Positions 1-13,532 are shown, counted from the first letter of the stretch. The stretch: DNA of 64,000 nt from Mesaphorura yosii (GCA_009869945.1 WIXG01000179.1:95156-159155), one strand, 5' to 3'. Program-made: numbers and translations. Notes: generated by a model not told the origin, from the sequence alone.

Positions 1-2172
1 ACTCCAACAACAGCCGATACTTCTTTCCGCCCCCGATACTTCCGTTCACAAATGGGGTTTGTGACTTGCTTTCTTCTTGGCAAGCTCCTTTGACAGTTAA
101 GTTTAATATTGAAGTAATTGTGTCTTTGTCCAGAGCGATTTGAACCGGCGAACCCATTTCTGTGGGTCCTCCAGTCACGTTGGTCATTCCCACTGCACTG
201 GAGATAAATCCTGCGCCAGTAACCAGGGCCCAGCTCACACATTAAGGGAGCATTCTCTGAAGAAAATTCTTCCTTGGCGCAGTGAACCTGAGTTGGTCAA
301 GGACGCAAGTGGACGACCGCCAAAAAAATCGCAATAGTAAGAATTGTAAAGTCGTACCCATCAAATTACTACAGTGTCCACGCAAAATATTCTGCTGATA
401 GCACGGGACGCGATGTCGGCTACGCCGGGACGGGAACTGAAAACACTACCGCAATTTTCGAACCTCCAGTTCCAGAGAGATTCCCCAACTTGGTCACAGA
501 ATCAAATTTGTACGCTGCCAATGGAACACATAGTTGCACGGTGGCTGGGGCAAAGTGAGTAAATACCCGCATTGCACGATTAGTCGAAAATTAGGAAGTG
601 CTCTGCTCTGTTCAGGTACTCCCCGAAAGAATGGGTCATCAACAATCGTCAACTCTACACTGGGGCCGAATGCATTCACAACAACGTGACAGCAGTTCAG
701 TCCGATGTCAAGCAGTGCATTGCTGAAAACAGCAAGGTGCAGATTCGAAGTCACCTTGACACAGAGCAAGATTTGGAGAAACGAATCAGCGAGGTCGAAG
801 AGTGGACCAGCAAACTGAGGGCTGAACTTGGGCACAGCGTCGACATGTTTCAGCGAGTTGTGGAATTGAAAGGAAAAATTGACATAGTTGTACAGGTATT
901 CAACTGAGGCTTACGCAAGATTTCTACTAACTAATCCCCACTTATTTCAGAATCTGGAGAAGCCGCTTGACATTTCCAGGGAGAATTTGTACCAGCGAGA
1001 GTCCAGGCAAGGTGTAGAGTTGGTTCATGACGACGTAGAAGATTCTCTCTTTCGGGAGGTGCGATTTTTAAGTTCCTTAAACCGTCGAACAAGACAATGC
1101 GTACAATACCAAGTTTGTTACCTGATTTATTTGTCGTTTGTATTTTACACGAATTGCAAAATACGAAAAGACGTCGAATATTAACTCGTATTCTTTGCTA
1201 AATGATAGATTCCATCAATGGTTTCTTTCTTACAAGGTCGAAGAGTTTCGCCATGCCAAGGAGGAACTGCAGGAGTTCTCCGTCCAATTGAGCTTCTCAC
1301 AAAATAAGCTCCGTGCGGCACGGCACGAGCTCGAGATGGACATCTCCAACAAACAATACGCTCATGGCACCGATACTTGTGTTCGCTCCTTGAATGAGAG
1401 GTCGAAAGTAATCTTGAGCACCTGCACGAGCGCACGGCATGGAGGCTGCACGGGAAAGTGCACGGCTCCGACTGGCAAAGGTCGCAGTGGAGGTTTGGAA
1501 GCGTCCATCCTTCACAGTCACAGTTCGCCCGCATCGTGGCTCGCGAATACTCAGGCGATTATTCAGAAATCGGCCGAAGAGCGTTCGCTCGCGTACGCAC
1601 TTTGCGAGGAGGTGCTGCAGGCGTTGGGAAAGAGGAATTCCGAGTGCGTGAAGCATTGGGCGCAGACGAGCACCGCATTTTGCACGCGGATACTTGAGAT
1701 TGACCAGGCGATTAAGATGATGGGAGCACATTTGCAGAAAATCGACTTTGACATCGGCCAAGTGCACTCGCAACGCATGAAAGTGCGGCAGATCATCGAC
1801 GAGAAGAAGCCTGCACTTCAGGTGAACAAATGCAATCCTTTTTGTTATCAAATATCAAGTTCGTGTTTCCAATTCTTGTAAATCTTTCAGCTGGCCGAAA
1901 CTCGTCTCGAAAAGCGAAAGGAGCGCACTGGTCTCGAATTATGCAGGGACAAAGCGACAATATCTTTGATGCAAGAAATCCACGTGCTGAAGAACGCGAT
2001 TCAGGAACTGAACATCCAGTACTCGAATATGAACCAGCTCCACGAGCAGTTGGTCACCACAAAGGCGAAACTGGAGCACGACCTCAAACTGAAGAAAATG
2101 GCCCGCATAATTGATGCTGATAGGTGCTTGGGTGCTCGGCGGGCTCTTTGCATGAATAAAGTGTTCGCTTAA
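1..2172 (+). CDS. TEKT3: Tektin-3-like protein (5' end outside window)
   Basis: Tektins are coiled-coil filament proteins inside ciliary and flagellar doublet microtubules. Exons that fit in phase are 134-336, 375-554, 616-895, 951-1058, 1237-1821 and 1891-2172 (545 codons plus stop), probably preceded by an exon ending near 60. Family marks are HSLKKILPW near the N terminus (tektin-3 has HSLSLPW), YSPKEW, a segment reading ENLYQRESRQGVELVHDDVE (tektin: [20 protein letters not shown]), NKQYAHGTDTC, and the C-terminal signature RTGLELCRD (consensus RPNVELCRD), then IIDADRCLGARRAL. Introns are 38-178 bp. The tektin-3 assignment rests on the N-terminal motif; tektin-5 or another paralogue is possible. 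The gene converges on a possible minus-strand poly(A) signal at 2201-2206. The family call is firm; the first exon and start are not. Confidence 0.9.
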
Positions 2173-2189
2173 GACAGTCGATTCACATA

Positions 2190-5100
2190 TTTTGTACATT
2201 TTTATTTGGTTTTGTCATTTCTCGCACAGCACAATAAGAGCACTACAACAGCACATTTTGATATTGAAACCAACACCAATTTACTGGTAATCTGTAAGTA
2301 TTTAATGTATACACACAAACGGCAGGTGCCGTGCCAGCTTCAGCTGCAAGTAACTCCGAACCCTGCCTCCACTGATTAAGGCTGCGCTGCCTCTACACTG
2401 ATGTAAGTGAGCGAACGGTTGATTCTTCGGTGGTACGATGGTGGCTCACTGCCTGAATGAAGGTGATGGCGGCCAGGCAAGCGCACGCGTGACGACGGTG
2501 GACGGTGTCAGACGTGAGAGGAGGAATCGGGAGTCATTGCGCCCTTATTTACAAGTCCATACTTAAGTACATTAGATCTAGAACCATAGACCATCATGTA
2601 GTAGTAATAAGGAAATGCAACTAGCCTACACACTCCACGAATTACAAATTACGAATGTCTAAAATCCCAAGAGTTGAATCAAGCTTAGTATGTAAATGCA
2701 AATGTAAAATGTAAGTTCAATAAAACTTTAAAACTGTACAACAATTTTACAAGACAAGATCTTCAAAGATCGAGGTAAGAGAAATCAAAAACTTAAGTTA
2801 ACTATTTACAGTTCATTGCACACAGCAGTTCTGAGACTGGACTGTGGCACGTTTCTTCTCCGTCGGATGTAGTCATAGTGCTTACAGCAGGGATACTTTC
2901 GTAGACCTGAGCTTAACCCTACTGTATAAGTGGTAAGTGCAATGCAGTTAATAAAGTAGAAAATGCACTTCCAAGACTTCAGTCAAAGCGTTCAGGAAAA
3001 AGCGAAATGTAAATTGAAAATTTTACACAACTAGTTGAAGAAGTCGTTAAACGTTACGCGTTGAAATGTGAAAAAGACGTTAAAAAGTGGAAAATGCAAG
3101 CACGTTGATAAAACCTCAGATTTACATTTTGCTTTCGCTGATCTTAATGCTAGTAATACTCTTAATACAAAGGCCTTTGTATTAACTAACTTAGCCGAGC
3201 CTTATCTTAGTGTTAATCATGGTAGGGAATGATCTGCCTTAACTAGTCAGAGCTTTGACAAGCTGTATGTACAACTCTACTTTACAACGGGATACAGTAG
3301 TATACCTTCTGCTTCAACATTTTCTCCGTAGAGAAATGCCTGCCTGTTAGCACAGAACCTTATTCACAATAAAGGAAGCGATATGATTGATATCTTAACT
3401 ACGGACTTAGCACATTAGCATCTTACAATGTTAATCAGTTGATTTGAAATCAGTACGGGATTTGAGAGGATATTTGGACATATTTGCCCTGAATTAAGGT
3501 GATTAATTAATCATTGGGTCATAAGCTTATCATAAAACAGTCTTAAAACGCGCGCTATGGGGAGTCTTAACCTATTTAAGGTATTTGTGCATTGTATTTT
3601 GAAGTACCAGTCTCGTGCCCCGCCCAAAAGAAGTGGAAGTCACGGCGTCTGAGTCTTGTCAAGTTGTAATTCGGAAACTTAGACTTATATCACGGTGTGA
3701 TGGATTTAATACTCAGAAAGGGTCGTAGGAAAGTGCTGAGGCTGAAGGACTGGTGGCAGACCCGGCTTACACTTCTTTTGGGCGGTGGTCACGCCCTCGA
3801 CACTAACGCTAAAAAGCTACGCTATTCTTGCACCAATTTTGAACGCAATCTCGGAGGAAAAAAGGTGGACGAAACCTGCTTAACTAACTGACAACAAGGT
3901 ACAAATGTGTTTAAGACGTACAGTGGGTGAGCTGAGTTTTGGCTACGGAATTAGTGTCAAATATGAAAAAAGAAACTAGCCTAATTTAGCACAACGAAGA
4001 TTGAGGCAAAATGAAACCTTATGAGAAATGAATCACTACAATGACCGCCTAAACTAAAACCCGAATGAACAGAAGCAGGTACTAGCGGTACTCTTATTGC
4101 CTACTTTGAATACCCTTAACCCTAACCTTAGCCTAGTCTAGCCTAACCTCAGCTCTAGCTCGTTAAACTTTGCTGTCCTTACTCTAATTGTCCGTTTGTC
4201 AGACCGACTGGCCTTGAGTAAAATTAACCCTTAACTCCTAAGCGCCCTAACAAATGATAAGGTCCAATTATCACCGACTCCCTGAGCTAATTATTAATTT
4301 TGTGCTTGAAGCTGGAGATTATTAACCCGTATGTATGATATTAAGCTTAATACGACTTCACAATGCAAGTTACCTATCAACCAGCTACGAGATAGTATCA
4401 CAATTCAAAGTCCTGACTACCTGATGGGAACTTACAACCTTTTGCGAGCTGAGATGCTTTGCCTTTCGCAAACTGAGAATCAAACTCTAACCTATCCTTA
4501 GCCTAATTATGTATTATGGCTGAACCTGGCCAACCAACGCCTGAATTGCTGAAAGCAGTAAAGAAAGCCCAAACCTTAACCGTTAACCATGAACGAATTT
4601 CAGTTCCCAATCCCTAACGCTATGATTTATCCTAATTTGTCTATTTGTGCTTTTTCGACTCCTTACGCTAGTTATTCTTACACGCTAATTTGTACACTTG
4701 GTTTGACTTAACTTGACCCCTAAACCTCCACCTGAACCACTACGCCTATTACTGACCTTTTGTTATTCGTTATGCAAGTCCTAATTATTAGCTGTCTGTC
4801 AAGTGCAAGTCTAGAAATTGTCTCACTGTCCTCAGGTTAGTTTTTAAATGCTAATAGTACGATGTGAAGGTGTGAAGCTGAAATGGTAAACAAGTTCAAG
4901 CTCAAATGTAAAGAATTTAATCCAATTTAACGCTAGTAACTTCTGACCTTATGGAAAAAGCCTTAACCTCGCAGCAATTAGTAATGATAAAAATTTTGTA
5001 CTGATGCAAAGTTAAAGGTTGTTAATTTTGTGCAAGTCCTGTCAAGCCTTATTTCGTTATTGCATAGACTCAAAAGATGCTTAACCTACTCTACATCTAA

Positions 5101-5940
5101 TTGTGCCTTTTACTTACACTAAGGGGTCGAAGCGTTTTCGTTGGTCTCAATCCAATTCAAATACAGTAGAATGCAGAATCACGAATTACAAAATATTCGC
5201 AAAATTAAGAATCACATGGAATCGCGGCCTAACCTTAAACGCTAACCTTAATCTCTTACTCTAAACTCTTAAAAGAGTCTGGTGCGTTTGCAAAAATGAA
5301 TAATCTGGTACGTTCTTTGGTGGTTGACCTTACTTATATTGTCCCTAATTATTACAATGACTGCTAGACCGATGTACTGGCCGTTGCGGACTCAAACTTA
5401 CATGTACGCAATGATGACCGATTGGTACTGTCTAATTGCTGAGTCGCAGTCGTTCCTAACTTCCCTGTGAGCACTTTCCTGATTGGGTGATTGTCAATCA
5501 CTTCTTACAAACTAAGCCTTAACCTACGCTTGCTTATAATGTAAGGGAAAAGTGACTTTGGTACAGAAACTTATTAACGACTAGCCTTCCCAAAAATATA
5601 TTTAGCAAAATATATACACTTTGCGACGACAAGAATATTTACATCACCCAAGAAAATAGAATTTGCAAATTATTTGCATAGAACTCAGAAATACTACTAC
5701 GACACAATACGACGGATGTTGACAATACGATGATGACAATGACAACGATGATCTGTGCGTTGTTGGAAATCCAAGACGTAATCGTGCGTGTTTTGTATCA
5801 CGGTGACCTACTGTCAAGTCGAGTGTGCGTTGATGTCCACTGCTGCTTCGAAGGTTGTGCTGCGTTAATACGTATGAAAGGTTGAAAGTGTCTTCGTATA
5901 CTGCATTATAGGATGAAAGATGAATGCCGGTCGTCTGGAC
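2190..5940 (-). other. Possible minus-strand terminal exon / long noncoding RNA
   Basis: Read on the minus strand, a good acceptor (TTGTTTTCAG, exon start 5940) is followed by about 3.7 kb with no internal poly(A) signal that I noticed, ending at AATAAA (plus-strand TTTATT, 2201-2206). A minus-strand donor, CTATTACAG/GTACGT, lies at 6500. Joining the two leaves roughly 155 codons open without a usable initiator, and the translation resembles no family I know. This could be a long 3' UTR, a noncoding RNA, or chance. Confidence 0.2.
4085..5530. repeat. Degenerate CCTAACC/TTAACC-rich tract
   Basis: Short words based on CCTAA, TTAACC and TTAGCC recur irregularly, for example ACCCTTAACCCTAACCTTAG near 4110 and CCTAACCTTAAACGCTAACC near 5228. 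They recall the arthropod telomere unit TTAGG/CCTAA but are not in perfect tandem register. They may be a decayed interstitial telomeric array or low-complexity DNA. Confidence 0.3.
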
Positions 5941-8900
5941 CTGAAAACAAACAAGCCAAGGCGAAATTGTAAATCAATCTCCAATTGATTGTTGACAATG
6001 GACAAAATTTAAGCACAAGTGTCTGACCTTTTCGGAGCAGACTACATTTTTGGTTGATGATGGTTGGTTTAGTTGATTGTGCGTTGATGCCTTGGATTCG
6101 CTTACATACGTTAGTAGTACTTGTTTATGTGCTTTGTATCAGTGTGCCCCACGAATAAAGACTCCTTAATTAGTTGTGCGGACAAGTTTTAGTTTTGTGA
6201 CAACGAAAGATGAGATACGTCAAGATGGTGTGGTGGACGATCTCTTTCACGAGTCGAATTGCAATGGCGGAGGCGGTGGTGTTCCGTTCCAGCTCCGGGC
6301 AGCCCGTGCTTCGTTGTTCTTATTCGTTTGTGAAATGCAAAGCTGGTAATTAATCCCAACAACCAATTGGGTATGGCTTCGGCTCCTGAGAACGAAACAG
6401 AAACAAAGGAGTCGAGTGATTAATTACAAGCTGGCGCAAATCGTGACGGTGACAAAGGAAACAGGCTAAACTCAATCAGCGAACGAATTAATTACGTACC
6501 TGTAATAGGCAGCCAGTGAGTTGTTCAATTAAGCAGTGGTATTTGCAATTGGTTGCCCTTTGCTTCTTAGATGTTGATGCTTAGCTAATTGTGCTTTGTA
6601 GAAATGTGCGCTTACAAAAAGAGAATAGAATTCTTCACCAAATCGATGTCAGATTTAGCTTCGCCGTAGTCGTATCGATCTGCCCCGGTGTCTCAATGTC
6701 TCAAAAGCTCAGTCGCGTTGTTGCCAATTTCGGATTGCCCCAAGTTGCAAATTCTCACGGCTGCAGCTGGTCTTCAATGCAAGTTGTTTCACTTTACCCC
6801 AAGCTGCTGCTCTTTTTGAATCGATTCTCGTCTCTTTGGACAATAGTTTTTTTCGTTTTTTCACAAAAATAGGAATTTGAAAATATTTCTTCGCTTTGTT
6901 AGTTGATGCTTGCATAGATTGCGAGTTTGTACGTATTGACTTGTGCGTGCAGCACTTCACGATGTAGTAAATCTCGGTTATTGTGCAAATTGCAATAGAT
7001 ATTCACCTGACAGACGCTGTTTCGATTTTTCGGACGATGGTTTGACCCGTGTGTCTTCTGCTAGCTGTTGCCCATTTTCACTAACCAACTCCTTCGCTTC
7101 GCCGAGCGATGCTATCTGCCGGTGTGGTCGTAGTAAATGTCTATAAAATTGTTCCAGTCGGTCGCTGATGAAAACTCAGCGTGTAACGTCCGATGTGTAT
7201 ACTTTTGCTTGGTGGTTAAGTCAGTCGTCGACGACGCATTCACTTTCACTGTTCTTGACAAACCGTTTACTGGCTTCACCATTGAAATGTATCTATGTTT
7301 TCTCTCGGCTCAAGTCTGTTTATCAGTATCTAATTTGTACGCTTGATTATTGAAGAAGCTTACGGCTAATAATGCCACTGAAATCGATTGTTTTTGGAAA
7401 ACACTGATTATCTCTTAACTATGGCACTTTTACACAAGTGTTCCGGGACAACTGTCTGATCAGAGTTCGGTGGGATGCTGATTCTTAACCTAACTGTGCG
7501 TGTCCCTAACCTAGGCCTTAACTAACTTAGCCTATGGAAAAGGGAAAATCTCACTGATTTCTCACTTCTCGACTGAGCTACAACTTCTTGCAAATTTTCT
7601 GTACCAAAAATCTTCAAAGAAGTTCCGGACTGACTTTCTCGCAGATGCGACGTCGCCTTCCACAAAGAATCTTCTGGAAAATATCGATCGAGTTTGGGAA
7701 ACTTGAGACTCGGCTTTCTGCTTCTCACTGGCTTACAAATGTAATTGTGCGATATAGCTCTCTGGGTAAATGTAATTGTTGCGTTTGATTATTAGTGGAG
7801 CATTTGTGCTATCAGAATTGTGCAAACGACCCAGACTGTGCTTAGAATTTAATTGTGCTGTTAATATTTAGCCTAGTATTGCCTGTTGGGTGGGGGAAAC
7901 AAAGAAGACTCTACTCTCGAAAGATGTTGACGTTCCTTTCTCCGAGTCTCTCTGGAAGGGAATGAAGCTTCGAGTTCCATCACTACGTCTTTATAACAAG
8001 ACTCACAAGAGCAACTGCGTCTCAGCAAAATATACAGAGTGAGTTCTAGATATCGACCGGTGTTCTGGCAATTTCCATTCATTCGCAGTGCTTTACCCAA
8101 GCAAAGACTGACGCGGAGAAAAAACTGCGCCTCGCTCCTGAGCTTTTGTGCATTGTATGCGCTGAGTTCGTGATATTCGGCACGTACGCATGGGCCAACC
8201 TCGCGCTATTCTTGGTTGAGCTGCATCGACCATCCATGCAATTCACGTTGTCGCAAATTCGCGAATTTTCAAGGTTAACGTCGATACAAATGTTGTTCCC
8301 TGTGTACTTCACAGCAGTCGTAAACAAGGGAGAGGCAGGAGCGATAAGAGGGTCCAATTTTTTGCATGCCTACTGGATTTCACATGCTTGCTTTGCTTTA
8401 ATCTAATGAATAATGCTCATTGCTTTAAGCTATGCGTGCTTATTAGTTTGTTGTCAAGTAATTGGCAGCATTAGTGAGTGCATTGCATATAAAATGTGTG
8501 CCACTTGCATCGTAATCATAATATTATGGTCTCGCATGGGCTTATGTCGTCCAGCTCCGTATCAGCATCCTTTTGTGATTGCGCATTTAGCATAAAAAAT
8601 GAGAGATGCTAACTAAAGGATGTTTTCCAGTCGAGCACCAATCAGTGCTCTGCATTGCTAATAATATGAATAGAACTCAGACCGGCTCGTTTCCAAGATA
8701 CGGATCCCGTCCAGTCCCTTTTCCAGCTCATTCGTGTGTCAAAAGAAGCTTACCAGTTGCCCTCAAATCACTTCCTGGAAAAATGCTTCCCCATGTCCAT
8801 TAAAAAGGAGACAGGTACAAAGTTTAGGCAAGCAGTTAGCGTGAAATGATCTTTGGAAGGTTGTCGGTGATAATTTTAGCTCAATCAATGATGAAGAATG

Positions 8901-10400
8901 ACAATTCTCGTTCCCGATGCCGGGCGTTGCATGAAGGAAATTGCAACATATGGACGTGCGATGGATGGGCACACAATGCAATGGAAGAGTTTCCTTTTCA
9001 TTTGACTTTGACGATGTTCTAGAAGGTGAAAGACGCTCATTGGCTGCTCTGCTTGAGCAGCAACAGCAACAAGTCGTAAAATGCATTGCGAAAACATATT
9101 CTGGTTCCCTTCTTTCTGGAGTGGAACGATGCCGGTATCAAACGTCCTATTTGACTTTGGGAACATACACGAACCGAGTCCCGACTATACGCCTATACTG
9201 CCTAGCGCGCCTACTACTGCGTCGTTCTCGAACCCGTGCAGATGTACTCTGCCTTTGCCATTTCACGATTCGCGATCGCCAGCAGCAACAGCAACCGGCA
9301 CGGACCAGCGAGAAAAGCCAGCGATGGAGAAGCACAGTCTTTCTATTTTTGCACAGTTTATTTATATTTTCCTGATCCCTCATCCATCCCCCGTACCTGG
9401 AAAGATGAAATGAAATGGGTGCCTGGCTGGAGTGGAGAGAATGTTGCAAAAAAAGACGGTCCAGACGCGCGTGAGCGCGATGAGAGAAACTACGCCGTAG
9501 TTTCATTTATATAGCATCTCGTTTTGCAACGAAACTGGCATAGTGGCATATAAAAAGTAGGATTACTGGAATTTTCCAACTCGCTCAATATTTTACACCA
9601 TACCACACCGATAATGAAAGAATCAAGTTCTTTGTTTGCGACTGGACTTGCTCAACAAAGCTCGCATGTTGTCTTTATGCTAAAACTGAGCCGAGTCTTA
9701 ACTCATCTCATCCTCCCCTGCCTTGGCTTGGCAAAGGGCATTTCAAAGACATTTTGCGCCGTAAGTAAGACAAGACCAGTTTTTTGTTGATGGCAATAAA
9801 AATCGCAATTCACGTTCTTCGCGATCGCAATGTTGATGTTGTTGACGATGACGGTGACGTTGTCAGATTCAGAAGAGCGAGGCAAGTTTATTATTATTTA
9901 TTATTAGGCAAGAGACAAGAGATGAGAAACAGAAACGGAATGGATCAAGATTACGACGCGAGCTCCAATTCAAGCTGCATTTTGCGTTGCATGTTGCGTG
10001 ATTCGCGAACGTATGGAACGGATGGGTGAGTTTGTCCTTTGCACAACAGGAAAGGTTAAAACGCGATAATAAACATGAAAATCTGAAAATGAAAGCTGAG
10101 ATGAACATGAGAACACAAATGCAGTGGAATTAAGTCTTGGTAGTTTATTTATAGCATTTCGTCAACTTATAATAATCTATGAAGTGATGAAGAAAATAGT
10201 CATCTTGAACGGCTTGTGCCTGCCATTTTCCTAACCTTAAATTTTACAATGCTGAGTAATTCTATGAGTATTCCGCTCTCGAGTCAAAGTATGGGTTTTC
10301 TTGAACTTCAAATACTAAATACGACGAAGGCACTTTTAATTTCCCGTTGAAAATGAATATATTCTGGCTCCACCAATCCAACCAGCACGGCCAATCCACT

Positions 10401-12744
10401 TCATCGTGGTACGGACCCGCGACCACGGCCATGACCGTAACCTGTATTTACAGATTTATTGTCAGATTTCGATCTCAGATGGCTAGGCGAGAACAGAATA
10501 ACAGAATCTGTGCTGTGAATCTACCTGGTGGCGGTTCTTGATAACGATTGGGATCGCCTGGTGGTGGAATTTGAGTGTGTGGCATACCGCGTCCACGACC
10601 ACGACCAGGCGTAGTCTCCTGAGGGATTTCTGGTGGTGGTCTGGAAGTACTTGGTGCAGACGGTGCAGGAACACGAATCTGTGAAATGAAATTCAAATGG
10701 TTTATCATGCCATACTTTACATTCTCAATCATTTAATTAAGAACTATTGGAACAAGATGCATAAACAGCACTCTCAATGCAGTATTTAGCACCAGAAAAT
10801 GCATGACTTACAACAAACCCAGAAGACGGTGTGTAGTCATCACCTTCGACAAGTGGTGATGGAAATACCGTCGGACCATGGGTCCCGGCAGTCCCGGGAG
10901 AACAAGTGCGATCGGTAGACAAAGAAAGTCTTGATTTAGCTGCCGTCCATACACGGTCGAGTTCTGAATCCTGAGAAGCCAAAATACATTCTTTTTGAAA
11001 CTCAAACACAAACAACAGAGGCAATAACCGAATATTTTACTTACACCAGCAGCATCTGCGTCTGCTTTTGCCTCTTTGCTGCGCGAACTTCCAGGAGTAG
11101 AAGTTGCAACCGCGAGTCTTCCCGCTGTTCTTGCTGAAGATGATCTTTGGGCGAATTTTTCAATGTTATGGCCATCAAGTTGATCCAACTTTAAATGTTT
11201 CACGAAGTGATCCAGTATCAAGTAAACACTTCGCAAAACAACGTTTTTGCAGCAATGGTCAATTTTGTGGCGATATTGTTCCTGTTTCAGAATGTGTTAA
11301 ATGATTAGAAGATATTCTTCTAATACAATATACAACATATATATTCTTACAATATTATTGTAGAATTTGTGTTACACATGAATGATTCACTCCACTTACC
11401 AGTGTGTGATGATTGCAAGAAATGTCTGATCGATAACTGAAAATAGCCTTATTGAGAAGCGCCTCGGCAGCTTGCTGCAAGTCAGGATACCTCGACATTA
11501 CATTTTCGTATTCAGGAGTGATGGATTTAGCAATCAGAGCGAATCTCAGCACCAATTTTGGCAACGGGTAGAATCGGAGATGATCAAAAAAGTACTCCCA
11601 GCCTGGGAATTCGTCTTCACTAACTGTAAGAGAAAAAGAAAATGTTTTCATAGCGGAATTACGGACACACTTGTAAATTGTAAGATCGACACTCACTCGA
11701 ATGCTTCGCATTTTCGTAGAGCCACTGCAGGCAGCCTTGGGCTGATTTCGCCTCCTTGTCCGACATCGCGAAGAGAACAAAATCACGTGGATACGTTTCG
11801 AGATACTAACCAACAAAGGGAAATATTTTATTACATGTATGCGATTAATGGCGATGTTAACTGCAAACGCTTAGTGCTATTGAATCAACCAACCGTTTCC
11901 GTAAATTTTTTAATGTTGGTAATGATTTTCTTGTAGTCACTATGTCCAGGTTGGAAGTCTTGAGCTGGTTCGAAAGCAGAAGGACGAGGTAGACCAGTCT
12001 CTTTACAAGTTTCCATCACATCAATTGCGTAGCCTGGTGGACTTTGCTCTAAATACCGGGAGCAAAAGAAAATCTTGATCATTTTGATGTACCATTCACC
12101 CTTCAATTTTGATTACTTGTATTGACAAGAGTCCAGTATTGACATTTTAGTCCTTCTTTCAAGTTAAACGCAGACACGGCCAATTCCAATGGCCAATAAG
12201 ACTGGTTATTGTGGTCAATGCAAGAGTGAATTGTTTTAATTATGATAAAATTCCTTTCAGTCTGAGGAGTGCTGCTGTTGATAGTCAAGTTGTCGACAAG
12301 TCTTTCACAATCCTCTCGAGATTTTCGTTCTTCTTCTTGTCTTCGCTGAAGTTCGGCAAAACTGACAACATATGTTTCAATGTTATGGCTTTCGCCCATA
12401 TCTTGCATTGTTAGGTTCTTGAATAGTAAGGAATGTAACCTTTCACCAGTTGAAGTAAATTTTTGAGTCAGATCATGTTTACGTTCTTCTTTCTCTTCTT
12501 TCGCCTTATGCTTATAAACTTCTTGCTGCTCCTTTGTCAAATTCTAGAAAGCATACGACGCACAGTCTTATCACTTTTGTTATTTTCTCAGGCTATCGAA
12601 ACTTACCTTCCATTCTTGATGGCACACCTCCAGAATATCTTTATCACCGCTTGGGAACACATATCGTTGTCTTTCCAATTCCCTCCGCCGCTCTCTCAGG
12701 TACATGCCGAAAGGAGTCGGCGGATTCTTCTTTAACTTGGGCAT
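10401..12744 (-). CDS. mael: Maelstrom, HMG-box piRNA-pathway protein
   Basis: Maelstrom acts in germline piRNA-guided transposon silencing, in nuage and nucleus. Nine exons fit exactly (547 aa): 12607-12744, 12117-12543, 11894-12048, 11697-11805, 11400-11623, 11045-11281, 10812-10970, 10525-10678 and 10401-10441. The N terminus is a degenerate HMG box (NPPTPFGMYLRERRREL, then EVCHQEWK and LTKEQQEVYKHKAKEEKEER). The Maelstrom domain follows at about 165-375: ELAVSAFNLKEGL, QSPPGYAIDV, YKKIITNIKKF, then Cys/His-rich ISCNHHTL and EQYRHKIDHCCKNV. The tail is Ser/Pro-rich and ends in GRGRGRG and GYGHGRGRG motifs. The exon 3 donor (GTTGGT) is weak but needed for frame. A minus-strand AATAAA lies at 10144-10149. 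Confidence 0.93.
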
Positions 12745-13532
12745 CTTGTGCTGTTAGATCAGTCTTTACGCAGCGTCTAAACAAGCACCATTCGCCCTTT
12801 AAAAAAATTAAAGATTGTCGAGTAAGCGTTGATACAATAAAAGTTTCCCAGGACGGAGGATCTGGAGGTAGGAACTGATTACGAACAGCTGTATAATTAC
12901 CACTCGAAGTTTATAACTTACCCATTGTAATGTTCCTAATCGTTGCGTTTGGTTTGGTGTTCCGCCAGCTGAGGAAACTTAATTATTAAATTATACGAAC
13001 CAGGATATTTGTTCGAGCTTGATGTGTAGTCAGTCAGTCGTTTACTTACAAATCGCCAAATAAATCGACGTTGAAGTAAAATTAAGTTCCAACTTGAAAG
13101 AAGTATAAAAAGGTTGCGGTGCTTGCACTCATACAGGCGACCCACATTCGTATTGGTTCAATTGCCTCCGCGTTCACTAATTGATTCGCAACTAAAACAA
13201 CGGCTCAAAAACGTGCCGGATCGTTGCAGCGTGTACTTTGTTCAGTTAAAAGCACAAAACTCATGAAGGATATTCTATTAACTTCTGCCGCCTGCCGTGT
13301 TTAAATTATTGGCCGGTCAAATGCTTGAGCGTACAACGTGAACAATGGGAGTAGTAATTTGGGTCAGAACTAGTCAGGGATTCGGTATCTTGATTAGCAG
13401 TTCAACAAAAACAGAAGAACAAAAATTGTCAACGCCGAAGTCAAATAAGGAGTTCAAATAAATAACTTTGTGCATATTTTTATTATTCCTGACCTGAATA
13501 AATGTCCGATACAGAATTATTCGGTCTTACTA
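12745..13532. other. Intergenic: Maelstrom 5' side and TOG-gene 3' side
   Basis: The neighbouring genes both run on the minus strand, so this interval should hold the Maelstrom promoter and the 3' UTR of the TOG gene. A minus-strand AATAAA is present near 13480. No coding exon is convincing. Confidence 0.5.

Larger units (their letters stand above)
2173..10400. other. Long region without a recognisable protein gene
   Basis: The space between tektin and the 3' end of Maelstrom holds only short, unconvincing reading frames. CCTAACC, TTAACC and TTAGCCTAG words recur, densest at about 4085-5530 and again near 7490-7530. A purine/pyrimidine-rich GATGATGACAATGACAACGATG stretch lies near 5720-5750 and two short CAR-type runs near 9057-9075 and 9280-9296. 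A Maelstrom poly(A) signal on the minus strand (TTTATT at 10144-10149) sits at the right edge. I saw no transposase, reverse transcriptase, tRNA or rRNA. Confidence 0.5.

Noticed and set aside
1181-1851. Long minus-strand frames opposite tektin exon 5
   Set aside because: They are the reverse shadow of a tektin exon whose plus-strand frame has clear family motifs.
8941-9506. Overlapping frames of 92-144 codons on both strands with Gln runs
   Set aside because: They overlap each other in several frames, the Gln runs come from CAG/CAA repeats, and no family, splice pattern or consistent codon use supports any of them.
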